Of a DNA stretch of 64,000 bases, positions 57,356-64,000 are shown one piece after another. Each line of letters starts with the position of its first letter. Position 1 is the stretch's first letter. The position numbers were made by a program, and so were the translations under genes. The DNA is from Bryoerythrophyllum caledonicum (taxonomy: Eukaryota > Streptophyta > Bryopsida > Pottiales > Pottiaceae): NCBI GenBank assembly GCA_963971425.1, contig OZ020519.1, positions 23,600,786-23,664,785 of the forward strand. Direction: 5' to 3'. The notes beneath the pieces were generated by a model. The model was given only the letters and a program-made list of their open reading frames with translations. It had not been told where the DNA came from and ran no database searches.

Positions 57356-57729
57356 GGGTTAGCTTGTCGGGTATGGGGGGTATATCTTAGAGTTTTCTTG
57401 AAAATCACCAAAATACACTACATAGGTACTCTGAATCTTAAGGTCTTATGTTAGTGACCGGGACCACATGCACATGGTGTCTTGGCTTGGAAAAGGTTTG
57501 GGGGATCTTTGGTCAACCCTTTGAGAACTTAGGGTACTATGGGGGAACTTTAGCTTGCATGGGGTAGGGCCCAAGAACATTAATTGCAAAGCATTTCATT
57601 GGTGCACAAAAAGGCGATATGAAATTTCCTCATGCTCTCTTTTTTCCGTTTATACATCTCATACTGTCTGACACCATATTCCTCCTAACTTTCCCCTTCA
57701 AGAAGCACTTTCAGGAAAACTCTCTTATT
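57356..57729. other. No gene seen
   Basis: Flank between family C and family B elements. Nothing was recognised. Confidence 0.4.
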
Positions 57730-59086
57730 AAGGTTGGATGACCTATGACCACCACAAACCCCAGAACCAACAAATTACAATCTTATGTGGGCCAAGGCCC
57801 AAAACCACCAGCCGCCCACCCCATTTCCGAAATTTTAGGAAGTCAGTTATGATTGGGTGTCACTTTATAAATGGTTCAAAGCTCTCGGTTTTTAGTCTCT
57901 TGCACAAGTGGTCATTAGCACAACTTACTGTGGAAGTAGAGAGTTTTGTATGTCGAGAATGGGTCACGACTTACTACCCACTTTGAAAATTTGTAGCAAT
58001 TTCAATATGAAGAAATAAATGGTCATGACAATTGCAATATTCATGAAATCCTATTTTGAATTCCCAAAAAAATTCTTACCACGTATACAAACGCTATAAG
58101 TAGTTCAGCAAGCTTAACTCCTAAGGTACCGTGACAGTTTTACACCAAAAACACTTCAAAATTAATGGATTCTAGTGCAATGAATAAAGAGGGTAAAAAA
58201 AACTTTGATTTTCAGTTCTAACCGTAGGATCTCAATAAAGGCTTATTAAGTAATACATGGACAAAATTTCATAAATTTTGACCGCACGGATTAAAAGATT
58301 ATAGTGTTTGAAGTCAAGCAAATGGTTCATTTTCTTCCCTGCGTTTAGTGGATCAGCAGACTTTGACTTCAGTTGGTGTCAAAAAAATTCACTACACAAG
58401 GTCTAAATCTATTACCATCTTGTTAAGCATGATGTTAGCTCCATACACACCAATTTTTAGAGGTAGAGACGGGGTGTAGCATATTCAAAACAAGTGTGCA
58501 AGGAGTGGAGGCTTGAAATTTGTTAATTCACACTTTAATTTTTTTTTAACATACTATGTTTTTGATTGATAATCCGAATAGTTGATAAGAAGGTTTACAT
58601 TACGTGTTGTTGTGGAAAAAATAAAAAGTGAAGATCTATAGGTTTTATGTGGAAAAGAAGAAGTTTTTTTGGTACCTTGCCCGACAATGAGTAACAATAT
58701 GTGAAAATGTTTGACTTGGGTTGGTATGCTATTTTCCACTAAAGACAAGAACTATTTTTTGACAACATGAAGGGAAATAATATTACTTGTGAGTACTGAA
58801 AATCTCACTTTCAATAGAGTGTCCTATCAAAAGTTTTTGGAGGTGCCCGAGGTGCCCGTCCTCCCCATTTAAAATTCAAAACCCTATAACTTTTTCATCA
58901 AATGTCCAATTTTAGAAAAAAAAATGTTTTCCCACTAAGGTCTTGGTAATGTCTTTCTATAGTAAAAATTTCAAAGAAGAATGTTGGAAATTGACACCAT
59001 AGGAACCTGACCGAACTTTCAAAAAGCCCATTTTTGACACTTGGTACCTTAGGGGTTAAGTTGGTGGTTATAGGTCATCCAACCTT
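57730..59086 (+). mobile_element. Family B MITE, interrupted copy
   Basis: Same ends as 19312-19712 (AAGGTTGGATGACC and its inverse). The interruption by a family A MITE lies at the TTAA inside AGCTTAAGTTGG. Confidence 0.7.
58118..59055 (+). mobile_element. Family A MITE with proven TTAA duplication
   Basis: The element begins CTCCTAAGGTACCGTGAC and ends GGTACCTTAGGGG, flanked by TTAA at 58114-58117 and 59056-59059. The related family B copy at 19312-19712 shows the empty site with a single TTAA. Confidence 0.8.
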
Positions 59087-60150
59087 ACTGATGCAAGGAG
59101 TGTTGTTTGAGTAGATCAAACTTACAAGCACTGTTACACTTGCACTGTAGTACTAACATTATGAGTTGATCTGCATGCTGCGCCAGTGCATGAGTGACGC
59201 CCAAGGCCAACATGCACAAAGTAATACTACTACTGTAGCATGGGTGGCAGCATATTTTGGATGAAGTGCAGGCCTCTCTAGTACTAGCCAACCCCAGCTC
59301 ATGGACAGCTCACTTATTCACAATAGTAAATATTAGACATATGTCCACAGCTCCACTACATTGTCATCACTTGTATGTTACCCCCCCAGAAACCATTCAA
59401 CCATAAAAAGCTCCTAAAATGTTGGATTGCTATTAGTTTGGCTCTAAGCTAATTTGGAGGCCACTACACCATTCTTTGGATATAATGGGGACCAAAGTAG
59501 TTTGAGATTCTACGCTAATTGGAAATTTACACGCAATCGTCGACATATACTTGCTTGGAAGCGAATGTTCTTTCAGAAGTTGGCATGCATGTGCTTGACG
59601 TAAAATAGTGCAAGTAAATTAGTGCAAGTGGTCTTCATCAATAATGAATCCACACTACATTCAGTGGACTCTGTAGTGATGCAATCATACGTTGCCTGCA
59701 ACTTGGTCCCCAGATACATGGCCATGAGACTGCCTACGTCCAATAAGCCTCATGTCCCTCTCACAGCACATTCAGGCATATTCAGCCTTGTTTAAAGAAA
59801 GTTCATAAAATCTGAGGAGTATACTACAAATCAGTTGAATGAAAATTAGGAAGAGACATGTTGAGTATAAAAAATTAGGGCATGTCCGTCATCTCTGTCA
59901 CATCCATCATGTTCATCATAATATCCATGAGGGCCTCGTCTGTCAATGACACTGTTTTTTTTGTCTAGAAGCTGGGAAACGGTCTTTGCATGGAAAAAGA
60001 TACCGTCCCCTGACAAAGATGCCGTCCCTTGACAACAATATGCGTTTGTTTTACGCAGTATATTGCAAGTTGTGGCATGAACCTCAGTCACACGATGAAC
60101 ACTTGGATTCAAAGACTAGTAGGTAAGTCAAGCTGTAATAATTTACGGGG
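59087..60150. other. No gene seen
   Basis: Non-repetitive interval upstream of the P450 gene, with short open frames only. It may hold distal promoter sequence. Confidence 0.4.
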
Positions 60151-60157
60151 TGGTCGC

Positions 60158-60163
60158 TATATA
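60158..60163 (+). promoter_or_regulatory. Possible TATA box of the P450 gene
   Basis: TATATA within CGCTATATAGGAG, followed about 115 bp downstream by the CT-rich tract CTCTCTCTCTCTCTCGCTC, common in plant 5' leaders. It lies about 980 bp before the ATG, so a long or spliced leader would be needed. No experimental support. Confidence 0.25.
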
Positions 60164-61144
60164 GGAGTAAGGGTCCTCTCTGGTCAGAGAATTGCAGCAT
60201 GTTTTGTCTGTTCCTGTCAAGCAGTTAGATCAACAGTAGCTAGAAGCTGCTGACAGTTAGTTAATTAGTTGCAGCAGCCACTCTCTCTCTCTCTCGCTCG
60301 GTATCTTGTTGTTAGTACTCACTCCCTCCTCTTTTGTCTGAATTCTGTGTGTCTGAAGAAGCACAGACAAGTTACAACGCAGCATTCTGTGTCCGACGTC
60401 AACGACGTCATTCTGCATGCACATCATTCCTGGATGACTCGGCTCTTTTACCTCTGGGAACTTGCAGTAAACTCATCATCAATCCAATTCGGTAATCGTT
60501 ACTGGATCTAGATGAGAAATTCATGTTCCAGAAGTTGAGAGATTTGATGTTGTTATACTTTAGGTGGCTGGACCAAGAAAGTGCTGAGTAGATCCACTAT
60601 GAGATTGCTCAAACGGGAGCGGCAGGAGTAGCAAATGCGGAGAATCCACATGAGCCAACGACGGTGAGGTTTAGAAATGTCTGTAGACTTCTCTCTAACT
60701 CTTTTGCCGAGTCTTCACAAGCGCAGACGGTCTAGTGACAAATTTACTAGTTTGTAACCATGCATCAGTAGGTGGATACGCACGACAAGCAAGTAGTTGT
60801 TCTTCGCTAGCATTACGTGGACCATCTGATCGATCAATGCCCGCGCACTAGTATTTAGTATGGCTAGAGCGTGATGATCTTCATGAGTACGTAACATTCT
60901 AGTTAGATCTAAACCACTAGTCTATGATCATTTTCATGTGGCACTTATGATTGTGATGGTTCAACTCTAGATGAGCGACAACTCGACATGTCTGGGACTG
61001 AAGCTGAGCCAGTGTCAAGTTCAAAACAGTGCCAACAGTTCTGCATGACGATCATTACTGCGTCTAGGCGTTAATTCTACTGCATGCGGCCTCACATTGA
61101 TTTCGAGCGCCTCTCCGATCGATTCCTGGTCCCTGGTCAATCGA

Positions 61145-63999
61145 ATGGCTGCTGCACATCGTCACGAGCGAGCACTGGTGGAACTGCCTGGCATCTTCAT
61201 CACCACTAGCGATGGCGACGGTACCCATCTCCACGAGCTCACCAAGCTCCAATCCGACGGCGGCAACATCATCATCGTCAACACAGCAACCACAAAGGCG
61301 TATATCAATGTGACCATAGTTCTCTCAGTCGCCGTCCTCTTGTTCATGTTCCTTGCCCAGGAGGCGTTCTGGAGAGACCACACTGCATTGGCGACATGGA
61401 CAGCCGTACTCTCCATGGTTGCAGCAATCCTCGTGATCGGATCATGGTACGGCAAAGGCGGCCCCGCGTGGACCACTGCACGCCTCTTGAGGCGGCATGA
61501 AACTCCGGACGGACCACGAGGTTGGCCCATCCTCGGAAGCTGGCGTCTGATGCAAGGCAGCACCAGGCACCGGGAGCTCGCAGATCTAGCGTGGAACAAG
61601 AGCAACCGACTACTGATGTCCGTGAGCGTGGGCGCGACGCGCATCGTCCTCACCTCCGACCCCACCGTCGCCAAGCAGATCCTGCAGAGCCCGACCTTCG
61701 CCGACCGCCCGCTGAAACGCGCCGCGGCGGACCTCGGCTTCGCCCGTGCCATCGGATTCGCGCCCCAGGGCGACTATTGGCGCTATCTCCGAAAACTCGC
61801 CGTCATGCACATCTTCTCCCACAAACAGATCACCAGACACCACCAGTCCCTGCAACACCAAACCTCTCGCTTGATCGAGGCAATTGAAACCAGTCTCAAC
61901 ACGGGTAGTATCATTACCCTTCGACCTTTCCTGCAGCGCGCGGCGGTGAACAACATCACGAGTATCGTTTTCGGGAGAGAGTTCGAGTTTGGGACAACAT
62001 GCTATGAAGCGGAGAAGTTGGAGGGGTTGATTCGCGAGGGGTTTGAGCTCCTAGGCGCGTTCAACTGGGCGGACCACGTCCCGTTGCTGCATCGCTTACC
62101 GTTCCAGCTTCCCTTTGCGGGGCGCTGCAGAGAGCTCACGAGGCGCGTGAGGGAGTTCGTGATGCCGATCCTCGAGGAGCGGCGGCCGCGGTCATGTGGC
62201 GGCAGTGATGCGTTTGTGGACGTGTTGCTGGGGCTTGAAGGCGAGCACAAGATGTCGGATGAAGATATGGTGTCCGTGCTTTGGGTATGAACGTCTTACC
62301 TCTCATGATCTCACCTGTTTCTTCCCACATAACCTTGAAGTATACACGTTGAATCATAATGTAAAATCTGTTGATTGAGGAGCACTACACTAAAGATGTT
62401 ATTTAGTGTAACCACACTAATGTTTTTTTGTAATGCAATAACTTTTTACTTTTGAAGAAGATTTTTACCGAGGGTACAACTATCAATAGTATCTAAAGAG
62501 AGTGATCATTGTTAACATAGTTGGTAAAAATATTACTCAAGAGTAAAAACTTATAGCACTTTTAAACAAATATCATCTTTAGTGTAGTGACAGTGTAATA
62601 TTTATTCACTGTCTGCAGTGACTTGTTCGTGGGAGAATCAGACTGAATTGCCCTAGTTTGTAATCTAGCTACTGTCGGATGATTTGTGTGTGGGACCATC
62701 AGCTTTGCTACTTTCGTTGTCTTACAATAATCATCAGAAAAAAATAAGGTGGTAATTAGCTTGGTTGAGTAGTTTATACATTGTTGAAATAGTCGAGAGG
62801 AAGTACTGCTAGTTGATAACAATAATGATGTTACATAAAGTTCAAGCTCAGAAGTTAAGAAGTCCAAGAGGCATGACTGTTGGGTTCATGCACCTAATAA
62901 CTGACTAAGGAGAAGACAAGTATACTACATAAATAATTGTATCCTACATACATAAGGTCCTCACTTGGCGTAGTTGAACTACAATGTAACCTTATCCACC
63001 ACCACTTGACCAACTTGTTTAGAGAGTCTAATGCGATGAAGGTTACATTGTGTTTCAAATAACGGAGGGGTTCTAAGCCGCCTCGTGACAGATATGACAA
63101 AATCCAAATAATGGATTGAAAATGCTATGGAAATAGCTTCCTAACATGAATCATGAATATGAATATGGAGGCGGTACATAGTGTATCACTGATAAATTTC
63201 ATGACTGTTGTTAGTGAGTTGCTCACAAACCACAAACCACAAAGTCTCATCGAAGGTTTTGTAAAGTCACACAGTACAGTCTCTTTGTAACCATGACTTC
63301 AGAAACTGGGCTATATCAAAGGTCATCGGAGGGAGCATGAAGCTGTGCTAGAAGTCAGTGGCATTTCGGGTGTCACCCGGTACTAACTTGTGGACACTGC
63401 AACGTCAGGAGATGGTGTTCCGAGGCACCGACACGATCGCGGTGCTCACAGAATGGGCCCTTGCAGAACTCGTCCTCAACCCGGAAATCCAAGCGCGCCT
63501 CCACAAAGAGCTGGACGACGTGGTCGGCCTCGCCCGCCGCGTCCACCCCAGCGACATCGACCGCCTCCCCTACCTGCAGGCCGTCCTCAAGGAGGCGCTC
63601 CGCGCGCACCCGCCCGGCCCGCTCCTCTCGTGGGCGCGCATCGCCACCCACGACGCCAAAATCGCCGGCTACCACATCCCACAGCACACCACCGCCATGG
63701 TCAACATGTGGGCAATCACACATGACCCCAGAATCTGGCCAGAGCCTCACGTCTTTAACCCGGGCAGATTCCTCGGAGTGGAGCTGGACATAATGGGGAC
63801 TGATCTGAGGCTGGCACCGTTCGGGTCCGGGAGGAGGGTGTGCCCCGGGCGCGCGCTGGGCGTCGCGACGGCGCAGCTGTGGCTGGCGCGCCTGGTGCAC
63901 CAGTTCCAGTGGGAGCAGGACGCGGACAGCCCTGTTCTGCTCACGGAGAACTTGAAGCTGTCGTGCGAAATGGCGTCGCCTCTGCTCGCGCGCGCCGTG
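61145..63999 (+). CDS. CYP78A-type cytochrome P450 (two exons)
   Basis: Exon 1 is 61145-62284 and exon 2 63409-63999; 577 residues are seen and the stop lies beyond the window. Start: ATG in CGAATGGCTGCTGC. Two hydrophobic segments (residues about 53-72 and 85-101) precede the proline-rich hinge [12 protein letters not shown], as in ER-anchored P450s. Exon 1 keeps [20 protein letters not shown] and [15 protein letters not shown], typical of CYP78A. Exon 2 has the I-helix FRGTDT (384-389), the ExxR motif EALR, and the haem loop [15 protein letters not shown] with Cys525. The phase-0 intron between VLW and EM is at the place usual for this family. CYP78A enzymes (for example KLUH of Arabidopsis) hydroxylate fatty-acid-like substrates in vitro and control organ growth. 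The exact substrate here is unknown. GC-rich codon use contrasts with the surrounding repeats. Confidence 0.92.
62285..63408 (+). other. Intron of the CYP78A gene
   Basis: Donor GTATGAAC after codon TGG, acceptor AACGTCAG before GAG ATG; 1,124 bp, AT-rich. It keeps the frame across the conserved [11 protein letters not shown] junction. Confidence 0.9.
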
Positions 64000-64000
64000 A

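Noticed and set aside
61162-61752. 196-codon minus-strand frame and other frames across the P450 exons
   Set aside because: Shadows of the GC-rich CYP78A coding sequence.

Overview
The window is nuclear DNA of a land plant with a large, repeat-rich genome. The evidence is an intron-bearing CYP78A-type cytochrome P450 at the right end, plant-type TTTAGGG repeats, plant L1 elements with a zf-RVT tail, and Ty3/Gypsy, CACTA, hAT-like and TTAA-flanked elements. I cannot place the species. Only about 3 kb at the right end looks like an ordinary host gene. The rest is transposable elements inserted into one another.

Layout. 1-2.9 kb: two copies of a TTAA-flanked MITE (family A) and a GAAA microsatellite. 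2.9-8.9 kb: a decayed L1 on the minus strand. 9.8-12.2 kb: another family A copy next to a second TTAA-flanked element (E) that carries a small MITE (D). 12.5-17.7 kb: an old LTR-related fragment split by a hAT-like element (X1) with arrays of a 21-bp repeat. X1 was in turn hit by a 5'-truncated copy of an unusual LINE. 17.8-20.5 kb: MITE families C, B and F. 20.5-57.4 kb: a nest of elements. 57.7-59.1 kb: a family B MITE interrupted by a family A MITE, which gives a clean empty-site comparison. 60-64 kb: the P450 gene.

The nest reads from outside in: a family C MITE (TTAA at both ends, 20475-57351), a CACTA element (21064-57138, TGT target duplication), a hAT-like element (22593-56582, GACATAAC duplication) carrying a protein-kinase-like gene, a Ty3/Gypsy LTR element on the minus strand (27266-56089), and a 13.3-kb LINE (29580-42894) flanked by a perfect 12-bp duplication. 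The two LTR copies differ at about one base in 574 compared by eye, so the Gypsy insertion is recent and the LINE inside it is more recent still.

The LINE is the most interesting object. It has an intact ORF1 (RRM-like domain plus coiled coil) and an intact 2,345-codon ORF2. ORF2 holds an APE-type endonuclease, a reverse transcriptase, an RNase H, a CCHC finger and a restriction-like endonuclease. This dual-endonuclease plan is known from the Dualen/RandI clade of green algae. Directly in front of the ORF2 methionine, in frame, lies a complete 2A-like motif (GDIETNPGP), preceded by an uninterrupted run of 122 CAA triplets. The 3' UTR holds two hairpins, and the diverged truncated copy at 14.3-16.6 kb keeps their pairing despite sequence change. 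I regard this 2A-bearing, dual-endonuclease plant LINE as the best candidate for an undescribed system here.
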